A stretch of 64,000 nt of DNA from Siphonodentalium dalli. Taxonomy: Eukaryota; Mollusca; Scaphopoda; Gadilida; Siphonodentaliidae. The notes below the pieces were generated by a model. That model was given only the letters and a program-made list of their open reading frames with translations, was not told the origin of the DNA and did no database searches. The stretch spans positions 56,386,609 through 56,450,608 of the forward strand of contig CP136066.1 in NCBI GenBank assembly GCA_032622095.1, written 5' to 3'. A program made the translations under genes and the position numbers. This document shows positions 42,394 to 54,212 of the stretch, piece after piece (positions within the stretch are counted from its first letter, which is position 1; the number at the start of each line of letters is the position of its first letter).

Positions 42394-44950
42394 CTAACCC
42401 TGAATCCGCGGTTCGTGCCTGATCCTACTCGTCCGCTTCGGAGTACCCTTCTGTAAATAGACAATGCTGCATTTTCGTAATCCCTTGGAGCTGATTTTAT
42501 ATTCATTCGTTTTTCGAAATTTCGGGAGTGACTTCTTTTTCAGATTGATAGCTTTCCTCAGTAGCCCGTATCCGACGATTCTGGTACTGGAAGGTTTAAC
42601 CACCTTCGCCTTTCGGACGATGTAGGTTTTCGAGCAAATCCCGATCATCTCGTCTCCGCTGTATTCCAGCTTAAATAATCCCGGTTTTCGTTTGTCGAAA
42701 GCGGCGTGTTTCGTACAACAAGTCCTCGGGAACCAGCGACCCTCCGAGTTATCATCGTGACACGAACCCGATATACCTTCGTCATACTTATGCAACATGT
42801 CCGGTTTAATTACGTCTCTGAGCGTTTTCCCGGCGAGTGCGATATACGCCGAATCTGTGTCCATTTCTAGGTATTCGAAATTACGTCTCTCCACGTATAA
42901 ATCGAGGAAATCGTAATAGAATTCCAACATTCTTCGTTTAGCGTATTGCAGAATAAAGAATCCCACTTGGATAGGTAGGTCCAGCTTGATTTTTTGCTTA
43001 GCCATTTCGACTTCGTAATATTCCTCTTCTTCGTCCAGGCACTCCAATTTTCGAAATCGTGGTTCATTGATTTTGAGAGAGGTTTTGTTCTCTCCCTGAA
43101 TATACTTAATATCTCGATGCGTCATTTTATTCATTATCATAGATCCGTACGCAGAATTCCCTATCACCTTCATCGTGTCGGCTATTATAGATTTATCGGG
43201 ATGCAGGTCGCCCGTTCTCCTAGCGTCGCTGACCCGGTCTACGAACGATTGGAAACAGCGTTGGGACCGATACTCCACTACCTGGTAGATCTTCGTCACT
43301 ACTATACCGTGTTGTAAATACCATTTCAGCAGAGGGCTCGCCAACAAAATTTGCCTGGCCTTCATACCTCCGACCAAGAGACGTCGCGGCTTTTGCGAAA
43401 GATCGTGCTCCCGCGCGTGATCTTGCATATGCTCGCCGATAGCGTCGAAGGGAATATCGGTGTTGCAGAAAATCGGGGACATTTCAGCGAAATATTCGCG
43501 AGGATCGAGTGCGGGTGTCGAGGGCAGCGAAGTCGGCCATTCGACGGGAACTTCTATATCGACCTCGATCATTCCGAACAGCTCGTCGTCTGTGATACCT
43601 TTCAAAATCTCTTCCTCGCTCACCCGTTGTCTGTGGCGACGGAAAAATTGAGGCCTCGTAGCGTTGATGAATTGGTAGATCTTCGGAGTATTTCGGCAGT
43701 ATTCTTTATATTCGCATTCCCATATTTCTCTGACTTCGTAACCCAAACTTCGGAAATATTCGGTGGTCTCGTTCGTTTTTTTAAATTTGGCTTCTCTAGT
43801 CTTCAACCATTTCTCGTTCGTTATATTACGGGTGACTGAAGAACCCGAATGTCCGTGAAACCAACAGCCGTGGAATTGGAAGATAATCGCTCGACCGTGC
43901 TCGTCTTTAGCCGGTTGAAAACCGTCAACCGGAAACTTGCCGATTCGTACTTCGAAGCCGCTGTTCATTTTGTGTTGGATATCTAGACCTTCGTGACGCG
44001 TGAGCCAATCCATCCAATGATAGGCGGATAAGAATTTATCTCGTAATTCGGGTTTGAATTCGTTCTCGGCCCTTCTTATAATATAAGCACCGACCGGCAT
44101 CGCTTTCTCGAAGGAATTCAAATAAAGGGCGTTGGCGTCGAAACCCTGTACTGATTGACATAAATCGCTCCCGGCTCTGATAAATGTTTTTCCGCCGCAG
44201 TGATTTCTGGTAAAGATTATCGCGGGCCCTCCCGTGAGATTATCCTTCACCGTTTTGAACAAGGACGAATCGTTCTTTCCGAACAGCGCGAAGTTCGCGT
44301 CGTTTTTACGCGCGGCACGAAAGGCCAATTGCCTGGCGATTCCGGGTACTGATATAGCGGTTTTGAAGACGTCGATATTTTGATCGAAATAAAACGTTTG
44401 CAAACGTTCGACCGCAGTCACGAAGGGTTTGACGTCTCTGTTGTTGTACCATATGAGAAAATCTTTAAAGGTCGCCATACCTTCGGTTTCCCACACGAGC
44501 TGACAGTAAGCGTAGTCGGCTTCGCTGATATTTGATTTTGACATCGAGTTGTAGAAGGCTTCGTGAGGCGGTAGTCGCTTCGCATTCAACTTGTCGATAT
44601 CGTCAAAAAAGTCGTAGGGAAAGAAGCCTTTCGTTTCTTTGACGTCGTATGCCTTGAGGAATTTTACGTAAGACGAACCCGGCGACAGGTAATGAGATAT
44701 ATCGAGGAATTTGAGTCGCTTAGAAGCTATACACATGTACGAGTTGTTCTTCTTGACCACGAAAACTCGCTCCTCGTCGTGTAAGTTCAAATGTCTGGCT
44801 AGGCAAATCTTAATCAAATTCAAGTCATAGTTTGATGAGTTAAATCCCAAGACGGGGACTTGAGACATATATTGAGAGAATTTGCCGAGTAAACTACTTA
44901 AGGTTGTGTGCTTCTTCCACTTCTTCTTACCGCCGTCATCATCATCATCC

Positions 44951-44984
<34 letters not shown>

Positions 44985-46897
44985 TCTCAGCCTTTATTTT
45001 CTCGTTAATTTCTTGCACCACCCAACCCCATTTATCCTCCGCCAACTCAGAGACGGTCGCGTATATCTCGTACATAGAAGCCACCATACATTCCACCAGA
45101 GTATTAGTGTCGGGTTCCACTATACAGAAAGGTTCGGTATGTCCTTCGATATTACTGCAGATAGACACGCTTACGGGTACGTGTCTCTGAATCCATTCCA
45201 GATTCTGACCGGGCGCGTCATTGTCCACCTTTTGAAGCAGCGACTCGTAATCGAAACAAATAAACCACGGGTATATTCGCTCGTTCTTCGGTACGTGTAT
45301 ACCTTGTTGTTCCAACTGGACGAAGATGCTTTCGAAATCCTTGTAAAACCCACCGGGGTATACGAACTCCGTCTGGTTGACGCAAATTACTTGGTGTCGT
45401 CGTAAATTATAAGATTTCGGAAAGTGGCGATCGCAGTTCACGCATTGGTACTTGCTCGCATATTGAGGGAAATTCTTTATATACATCATGTGATTTTCGT
45501 GAATATTGACGTATAGGGTTGTATCGTGCTTTCCCCTGGACGCGTACACTGATACGGCGAAACCCTCTTCGTTCAAACTGTAGGCCTCCAGGTTTAGATT
45601 GAACAACTTTTCGAGGTTGGGAAACTCTTCGAAGCATACTTCGTCGAATCGCTTGCCGATTGATTTATACTTTTTCCACTCGCTGAAATATTGCTTGGTC
45701 GCATTTTCCAGATTATAAAGTTGATATCCTTTGTGGAGCGCGATACAGCGAAAAGCGCATAGGTTGTCGTTGTATCGTCGTCCGCCTTGAACATTGTTGA
45801 TTAGAGTGTGAATACTCATCTTTCGCGCGAGATAATCTGGGACGTCCCCTCTTCCTACGGGATAGTTCAAGCCGAACACCTCAATATTTACGTTGGTTAT
45901 TAACACCGGAACCCAGGCGGTGTCGGGTCTCGATTTCAGCAGAACCGCGGTCATATCCATTTCACTCAATTTGGTTTTCAGCTTTCTGATATCCGCCCTC
46001 CTCGAAAGGTACACCGGGGTATCAAATACGGCGCTGTTCTTATACGGGGCGTAGTAGCGGTATCTACCATTTTCTTTGTTCTTCAATATTACTCCGAACA
46101 TTAGGTTTAGGCGCATAGCGCTTTTCTTGTCCTTATATATTTTTCTTATACAAGTGATTAGTGTTTTTATAGTGACCTCGTTGCTTAGTGGGAAATTGTA
46201 TAAGTTATATATCGCTCCTTTCTTGTGTTGTTGTAATATACTGTCCCTATTGGCTAAATACACTTCTTCTAAATCAGAATCATTCGCTCCGGTGTTATCT
46301 CGCCAAGGCGGTGGCTGGTTTCCCCACGGTGTTTTCTGTATACCACCTCCGGTTTGAAAGTGTATATTTTTTCTGTGCAGATATAACTCGTGTCGATCTG
46401 AGAATTTTTCGGTGCATTGACGACAGCAATAACAATTTATTAGTACTTTCCTTTTAGGACGTTTGGCCGCTACGGAATAAGTTATATCGCTACGTTTCCT
46501 TTTCTGTTGTCTTTGATGAGTGTCGTTATGTTGTCTGAGTCCCCCCGCCGTAGAACACCTCATTTGACAAACGTCACACACGTGGTCGGTACCGACGCAT
46601 ACCAGTTCGTGTCTCTTCTTGTTGCTTTTATCTTCGAATGACTTGGAGCATATTGAACACGAATACGAGGCACGGGTACCCGGGCATACCTTCTCGTGTT
46701 TCACCCTATCGCTTCTGTATTTGTATACTTTACTACATTTTGAGCACGGATATTGAACGCCGTCGTGTTGCTTCCGTGAGTGGCGAGAGAGGTTGTTCTT
46801 TTGGGTAAACGCCTTGTCACACCGATCGCAAGCGAATACGACCTCCTGAAAATAATAATAAAAAAAAAAAAATTAAAATATTACTCATACTGCGTCG

Positions 46898-46941
<44 letters not shown>

Positions 46942-47525
46942 GATATATATTTGGTACATAATTATATAATAGCTATCCAACATACAGCAAAAAGGTTTTT
47001 ATTTCTTTTATTGTTTACCCTTAAACACATATCATACATACCTTGTCATAATGCAACACACTTGCGCATATCTTCTCATGTTTCACGCTATCGTTTCTGT
47101 ATTTGAACACTTTACCACATTTTGAACACGGGTATTGAATACCGCCGTGTTGTGCCCGTGAGTGGCGAGAGAGGTTGTTCTTCTGAGTATACACCTTATC
47201 ACACTGACTGCAGGCGAATTCACTGGGAGTAACCTTTAAATAGAAGTAAATAAATAATTGACTTCCACAGATTTTGTTTCCCCTACAATTAGAAACTTTA
47301 TTTAGGTATAATAAATACAACTATACATATAAAGATAATACTCACGGAATACGTTTGGCAGATATTATCCAATGTCCTATGTAAATCTTCATGATTAAGC
47401 TTGTCGACATTTGATTGGCAAATATATTCGCACTTGGGACATTTTTCTTGATATCTGTTTGTGTTTGATATAATAGAAGATAATAGTGGTGGTGGTGGTG
47501 ATGATACATTATCGCGGTCGATTTC
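42394..47525 (-). CDS. Protein-primed family B DNA polymerase with a spliced zinc-finger N-terminus
   Basis: The main exon is 46845-42394 and two upstream exons, 47233-47042 and 47525-47346, join in phase 0 at good splice sites, giving at least 1600 residues; the start exon is not resolved. C2H2-like fingers occupy the N-terminus, at least seven in a row, two of them nearly duplicated between exons. Next comes a YNDNLCAFRCIALHKG segment common in Polinton polymerases. Exonuclease motifs FDYES and NSSNYDLN follow, then polymerase motifs GFDANALYLNS (A), KVIGNSAYGSM (B) and MDTDSAYIAL (C), with SKTYIVRK near the end. Family members replicate linear genomes from a terminal protein. An Asp run (ten, then five) lies between the exonuclease motifs. 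The gene is transcribed toward the virion genes and shows no stop in the main exon. Confidence 0.92.
44940..44990. repeat. Aspartate-coding trinucleotide run in the polymerase gene
   Basis: The + strand reads (ATC)n-like repeats; the polymerase reads them as about ten Asp, one Glu and five Asp. The run lies between exonuclease motifs and keeps frame, so length variation would be tolerated. Confidence 0.9.
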
Positions 47526-49224
47526 CTAAACGGGAATAAAAGGAGTAAGAAGAAGGTAAAAAAAAAAAACGATAAAAACACTTTGATATAGGGGAGTAAT
47601 ATAACCCCAACGTTTAGCATTTGGAAATAGTGTTATAACATTTCTTTAAATAATTCCAAATATATACATACAATTTTGATTAAAATTGCTGCGTTGTAGT
47701 CGATACGTCGAGACGAGTAATTTGATATATCACATGACTATATTGTTGAGAAAAAAAAATTGAAAAAAAAATTAATTTTTTTTTTTTTAGAACTTCCACC
47801 TGTTGACAATAAATCTCGTATTTCTGTCGTCCGATTTTCCAAACTCTGTAGTGTTAGTTTACCTGCATAGGAAAGTAGACTAAACCCGCTATAATATATA
47901 TATATATTGGCTCCCGACATACGTGCACAAGGCTAATTAAGACTAACATAGATCAGAGCGTACATACGCCGGTTACCTGGCAGTATTTCCTGGCAATTAT
48001 CTGGGTGCTCGACTTATTGATCCGTGCCAACATTTTTTGGCATTGCGCCTCACTACAATATATTAGCTGGGATATGTACACAATGATAATTAAGACTAAA
48101 ATAGACCGGTGCATACATAAGCTGTTGCCTGGTAATATTTCCATCGCAATTATATAGGCGTTAGACTTATAGGTGTGTGCCAACATTTTCTCTGTTCACT
48201 ATATATAATCACAATTCATAACCTTCTGGCACCCGCACTATAGAGGTATTTGTATGTATAGTAATAAGCGGTGAGGATTCCTCTGTTCTTGCTGCTACGT
48301 TCCAACACATCTGTAGTACTTTCTATTTCTAGTAGGGGTTTTAGTACCCTATTACTATTGCATCAACTTCAGACATCTTGTGATATACATATGGATTTAC
48401 TGCACCTTCTAATTCTAGTGAGAGCTTACCAGCAACTTCTGACAGATATGTACTACTAATAAAAGTTTGCCATTAACGTCCAGCAGCTTTAATTCTACTA
48501 TTGATTCCTTGCCTTCCACTTATAACGCCCTACCTAGTACTACCGAGAAAAGAAAGATCAAACAAGCAGGACCCGCAAACGACGATACGACAAGGCATTA
48601 TCTACTTCTAATTCTAAAACTTATTAAATGCGGCTCTGACTCTGAAGAATATTGAAACCCTACCTCTGCAGAGGGAGCTGGAGTATTGGGGATTAAACTT
48701 TGGTGTGGACACACAAGCTGATGGAAACTTATTAATAGAGTTATCTTCGTGGGTGAAAGAGGTCAGTTATCCATACTCGTGTGTATGTATAAGTTAGTAC
48801 CCCCCAGTAAGATTGTAACAGTGGTTTGAAGTATATAGTCTCAAAACTATGATTGAACAAGACTTCCGGAAATAAAGACAATTGAATAAATATAAATATA
48901 CATACCTGGTTTTGTGTTTATCCTTAATAGAATACTTCCTGATTTAAAACAATTGTGATCCAACTTTTATTAACTAAAACTAAATAACAATATATTAGAA
49001 CATATATAGTTGGAAATATATTCCCGTTATTGTGTAACAGTATCCATCCGACGTTTATATACTGAGCCTTTCATTTATACCCGCCCTCTTTATTGGCGTC
49101 AGACCAAACGAAACGGTCGTCAGTGATATAGCTTCAGGCGGTTACAGTATTTGTTCTCGTGAGCCGAACATATTTATAGTCCTATACTACCCCATTAAAC
49201 CGATACACACACACTAAACGAAAT
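47526..49224. other. Polinton right internal region, 5' of the polymerase exons
   Basis: Beyond the first recognised polymerase exon the sequence is homologous to the old copy (1-1218 and 26150 on). It contains poly-A/T tracts near 47750-47790 and two diverged direct units around 'accggttacctggcagtatttcc' and 'gctgttgcctggtaatatttcc' (about 47880-48190). A first polymerase exon may lie here; an ATG at 47620 on the - strand is one candidate, but I see no convincing donor. The small ORF at 48467-48655 is the other copy of 739-936. Confidence 0.5.
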
Positions 49225-49782
49225 TGTGACCTTGTTGCGGCGTGCTTATCTCATTAACCGAGTTGTTGTAACTAAATTGCTGTTTGTTGATCACGCGTTA
49301 TTCTCGTGATCACCTCGACCGATTTGTTGCGGAAATTTTTGTTTGCTTAGACGTACCCGCCCCCCGATCACGCGCTAATGTCGTGATAACCTTCGCCGAT
49401 TTGTTGCGGAATATATCGTTTACCCGTGACCTAGATATATACACCCGTGATCACGCGCTATTCTCGTGATAACCTTCGCCGAATTGTTTGCCGGGGACCT
49501 AGACGTACGCGCGTCGTTTATGGTGATAACCTTCGCCGATTCGTTATATATAACTTAGACATACACGCCCCCGATCACGCGCTGTTCTCGTGATAACCTC
49601 GGCCCGCTTGTTGCGGAATTATTTTGTTCGTCCTTGATCTAGAGATATCCGCCACGATAACGCGTGATAACCTTCACCGATATTCACCCCCGCGTCGTGA
49701 CCTATAACCCCGGCTAGATCAGGATCAGGAGCGGAGCAAAGTCAAGTCAAACCATCTACTAGAATACTCTTCCTATACTACT
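49225..49782 (-). repeat. Polinton right terminal inverted repeat, 558 bp
   Basis: It is the inverted partner of 33780-34337, equal in length, beginning inside at 'tgtgaccttgttgcgg' and ending CCTATACTACT. It contains the same 'cgtgataaccttcgccga' units. Confidence 0.92.
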
Positions 49783-49788
49783 AATACT
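49783..49788. repeat. Polinton 6-bp target-site duplication, right copy
   Basis: AATACT repeats 33774-33779 and is followed by 'aagtcattgatg', the sequence after the empty site at 53119. Confidence 0.93.
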
Positions 49789-49920
49789 AAGTCATTGATG
49801 AATTAAATTGCCATAAGCATAATAAAGCCTAACCTCGTACGGTAATGCCCTAAATAATCGACTCCTTAACCATAGCAGAATTATGTGTAACTTTTCAGGA
49901 TTTAGTCGGAAATATGGCTT

Positions 49921-50385
49921 AATAATTAATAATAATTAATATATACCGGTATTGCTTATTATAAAGGGTAGGGTGGTACCACTGATTTATAATAAATCAT
50001 ATATACCGGCATTACTTATTATGAGGGGTATAGGGGTGGTAACCTCTTATTTATAATAATTAATATATTCCGGTATTACTTATTATAAGGGGCAGAGTGG
50101 TAGCCTATGATTTATAATAATTTATATATACCTGTATTTCTTACTATAAGGGGTAGGGGTGGTAGCCTCAGATTTATAATAATTTATATAAACCGGTATT
50201 ACTTATTACGAGGGTTAGAAATGGTAGCCTACTAGCCTATGATTTATAATAATTCATAGATACCGGTATTCCTTATTATAAAGGATATAGGTGGTAGTCT
50301 ATGATTTTTAATAATTAATATATTCCGGTCTTCCTTATTATAAGGGGTAGGGGTGGTAGTCTCTGATTTATAATAATTCTTGTAC
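49921..50385. repeat. About 62-bp tandem repeat, eight diverged units, duplication copy 1
   Basis: Units follow the pattern 'tttataataattaatatattccgg', 'tattacttattataagggg', 'taggggtggtagcct'. The same array is in the second duplication copy at 53264-53728. It has no coding meaning. Confidence 0.85.
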
Positions 50386-53112
50386 ACCTGTATTTATATG
50401 CATTGTATACACATATATGGCAATTGGTTGCACGATATAGCATTTATTTGTAGCGCCTATTATAGTATATTATATAACTATGTGTACTATATGCATCCTC
50501 ATATACATGTGCACATATATTCACGCTGAAATCGCGCATATATATATATACATAATTTATACTGTATTTTAGTATATATATGTATAACATACCGGTACAT
50601 ATAGGCCTCTATATCTACGCGCGACCATTTTGTGACGGTAACCGGGAAGCCACCTTTAAATTAATCGACCAATGTATTAGATTCGACGCGACGAAGATGC
50701 GTCAGTCTGAAACAAAATTTGACCGCATACATTGACTATACAAGAAAATCGCAAATCCTAGCATCTGGACTGGCCTCATACTCCCCCCTCAGATTGGAAA
50801 TATCTCCAACTGATGACCATTTCAGAACAAGAAAATCGCAAAATCCTAGCATCTAGACTAGCCTCAAGCCTTCCTAGAGTTGGAACTGGACCGGGTTCTA
50901 ACAAACGGGAACGTAATTCGAGATTCCAAACTGTACAGTGTTGTTGTATGGTTGTTGTTGTTGTTGTTGTTGTTGGGGGTGGTGGTGGAGACGTTGTTTG
51001 TGCACGGAGTCACTACAATATAATATAGTTATTACTGGAATCACGTTCAGAAAGGACGTCTTACTTGTCGCACATCCATTTGAGTAATTCGTATTCATAT
51101 AACGCAAATCGCTTTTAAAAGTGATAATTATGGCCTTCCATATATATCGGTACCTGCACTCGCCGCAGTTGACCTTTGCACTTTGGTGCGGATAACGAAT
51201 AAATCGATAAAATGGATTCCGACTCCACGTGTTTTGTGGGTTTGGTGAATTCGGTTGTATGGGTATTGTAGGTGGAAAACGTTAAATGTTTTCAAATGAA
51301 ATTGTAGTCGGGACACGTGGTCATCTGTCACTAAGTTATTTTTTGGGGTGAAATGTGGTTTCGCGTTATTTGCGTACGAATGCCAAAGGCTATTTTCCAA
51401 TACATTTGTCTGCCACTTAGAATACATTCATGCGGAAAGTGCCACTGGTTTCCGATACTCCAAACCTGGACCTACATTTTGATATATCACTTTAGTCTGT
51501 GCTCGCCGTTATCGTCAAAAACGAGCCTCCGAACCTAGCCCATCCTCATCGACAATGCATATTCCCAACATTTAGGGTTATCCTACCTTAAGTCACTGTA
51601 GTCATGTATCGACATCGACCATGTACTTCGACCATGTGGTCACTGTATTTATCGTTTATTCAATATCTTGACTGATATCATTAATATAAACAAATGAGGC
51701 CAACGGTTTTTCGGCTTTTTGACAGCTGGCCACATTGCTAATAGTACACAAGTAAGTAAGTTGGTATATTTGAAATAAAGTTATCTGATATATTACGCAC
51801 ATTTGAAGCATGTGTATTCTGAGTTATCGGCAGTATTTTATAGAACCACGTGGTCTCTCTGTTTGTTGTGCAGAAATTGTATTGCCGATGTGAATCGGAA
51901 TCAGTTAGATTTTGAATTAATTCCTCGATTTATTTTAGTAAATAGCGCATATAATAAAAAGAAAACCTTTGTGTTTTGAGTGAATACCGGAATTACCTCA
52001 TTCGTGGCCACAGTGATATACTGGAATCATCACTCGTGGCCTTTAACTCGTGGCCTAAAGGCCACTGGTGATGATTCCAGTATCTCACTGTGACCACTCA
52101 TGAGACACTTCCGGTATTCACTCAAAACAGGCAGGTATATTCTATGTATAATAAGTTAAAAAAAGCCATGATAAACTATGAGAAAAGATGAGAATGGATT
52201 TTTTTTCATTGCAATTTTTTTCGTCGACCAAAACCGGAACCACCCCATGGTTTCAACTGTTAAAGGTAGAAATTGTGGACAAAAAAAATATAGAGCCCCC
52301 CTCACTTGTATAAGGCTATAGCATGCACTACTATATGAATCTGATTGTTTCAATTCATTTTGAAGCTATAATTTGTCTTAGAAATGATTTTGGAGAAAAA
52401 AAAGCATGACATCAGAAAAAATCTGCTTTCCGGGCACGGGGACACCCACCCACCCGGTCCTTGTATCCTGTAATTTGTTTCAGACCCCCTCTCCTGCCGC
52501 AAAGGGTAAATTTAGTGATGCTATCCCGCATTCTGCGTAGGACTCATCCCACTGTGCAGGATAGCAAATTTACCCTCTGGACCTCATTCTGCAAGTGACA
52601 GGCACACTAAACTCAGGCTTGAGTACAGTCTGTCTTGACTAAAATTACAGCCTGTCATTCATATCTTCTGCCTTTCAACAAAATGTCACAGTAAATAACC
52701 AATACAGGGACCAGCCTTGAGTTTCAAATTGGGAGACGTCACTTCTCCCTATATTACTTATAAGGGAGAAGTGGGCTGTTATCATGAACAATTCATAATG
52801 GATTAACTTCAATTTAGAAACCAACATCACCTTCTATGATCCAATTATTTTGAAACATACAAAAGCCCATTATAAAACCATTATAATGATCTTTATAATC
52901 AGGAAATACACTTGTGTATGCTTTTTGGACATATACATACTGGTATATGAGAAGAAACCTCTTCTCCCGTGGACAAATATAAGGAGAAGTGGCACATTTT
53001 AGGGAGAATATATCTTCCAAGTCTCCTTCAAGGCTGGTCACTCAACCAATATGCCAGAAAGTGTCATCATTCTTCAAAGAAACTTAACTCATTCCTGTTT
53101 CCTGTTTATTAC

Positions 53113-53118
53113 AATACT
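53113..53118. other. Empty Polinton target site
   Basis: A single AATACT joins 'cctgtttattac' and 'aagtcattgatg', exactly the flanks found left of 33774 and right of 49788. This is the pre-insertion state of the locus. Confidence 0.93.
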
Positions 53119-53263
53119 AAGTCATTGATGAATTAAATTTCCATAAGCATAATAAAGCCTAACCTCGTACGGTAATGCCCTAAATAATCGACTCCTTAAC
53201 CATAGCAGAATTATGTGTAACTTTTCAGGATTTAGTCGGAAATATGGCTTAATAATTAATAAT

Positions 53264-53728
53264 AATTAATATATACCGGTATTGCTTATTATAAAGGGTA
53301 GGGTGGTACCACTGATTTATAATAAATCATATATACCGGCATTACTTATTATGAGGGGTATAGGGGTGGTAACCTCTTATTTATAATAATTAATATATTC
53401 CGGTATTACTTATTATAAGGGGCAGAGTGGTAGCCTATGATTTATAATAATTTATATATACCTGTATTTCTTACTATAAGGGGTAGGGGTGGTAGCCTCA
53501 GATTTATAATAATTTATATAAACCTGTATTACTTATTACGAGGGTTAGAAATGGTAGCCTACTAGCCTATGATTTATAATAATTCATAGATACCGGTATT
53601 CCTTATTATAAAGGATATAGGTGGTAGTCTATGATTTTTAATAATTAATATATTCCGGTCTTCCTTATTATAAGGGGTAGGGGTGGTAGTCTCTGATTTA
53701 TAATAATTCTTGTACACCTGTATTTATA
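53264..53728. repeat. About 62-bp tandem repeat, duplication copy 2
   Basis: Near-identical to 49921-50385, with rare substitutions. Confidence 0.85.
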
Positions 53729-54212
53729 TGCATTGTATACACATATATGGCAATTGGCTGCACGATATAGCATTTATTTGTAGCGCCTATTATAGTATAT
53801 TATATAACTATGTGTACTATATGCATCCTCATATACATGTGCACATATATTCGCGCTGAAATCGCGCATATATATATATACATAATTTATACTGTATTTT
53901 AGTATATATATGTATAACATACCGGTACATATAGGCCTCTATATCTACGCGCGACCATTTTGTGACGGTAACCGGGAAGCCACCTTTAAATTAATCGACC
54001 AATGTATTAGATTCGACGCGACGAAGATGCGTCAGTCTGAAACAAAATTTGACCGCATACATTGACCATACAAGAAAATCGCAAATCCTAGCATCTGGAC
54101 TGGCCTCATACTCCCCCCCCTCAGATTGGAAATATCTCCAACTGATGACCATTTCAGAACAAGAAAATCGCAAAATCCTAGCATCTAGACTAGCCTCAAG
54201 CCTTCCTAGAGT

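Larger units (their letters stand above)
33780..49782. mobile_element. Nearly complete 16.0-kb Polinton/Maverick
   Basis: The element runs from 5'-AGTAGTATAGG to CCTATACTACT-3', with 558-bp terminal inverted repeats and a 6-bp target duplication, all typical of Polintons. It encodes protein-primed PolB, chromodomain integrase, A32/FtsK-like ATPase, adenain-like protease, double jelly-roll major capsid protein and a likely minor capsid protein. It also has a deoxynucleoside kinase, a two-domain PC4 protein and several small proteins. All genes but the polymerase are on the + strand and are tightly packed, often with overlapping stop and start. The only visible lesion is a frameshift at the protease C-terminus. 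The empty site in the second duplication copy shows that insertion followed the duplication, unless that copy is an alternative haplotype. Confidence 0.95.
31544..54212. repeat. 3.3-kb tandem duplication; first copy carries the Polinton
   Basis: Copy 1 is 31544-33779 plus 49789-50880, interrupted by the Polinton and one target copy. Copy 2 is 50881-54212. They differ only by scattered substitutions and small indels. At the three boundaries the pentamer TGGAA is shared (31544-31548, 50881-50885, 54213-54217), so the junction has 5 bp of microhomology. Without the Polinton the first copy is about 3328 bp; the second is 3332 bp. Each copy has a (GTT)n tract, a palindromic hairpin (about 32641-32788 and 51978-52124) and an array of about 62-bp units. 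I find no gene in either copy. A haplotype copy wrongly placed in tandem by the assembler is an alternative. Confidence 0.85.

Noticed and set aside
44882-45405. Ser- or Ile-rich frames on the + strand
   Set aside because: They are antisense shadows of the polymerase, made by its Asp codon run.
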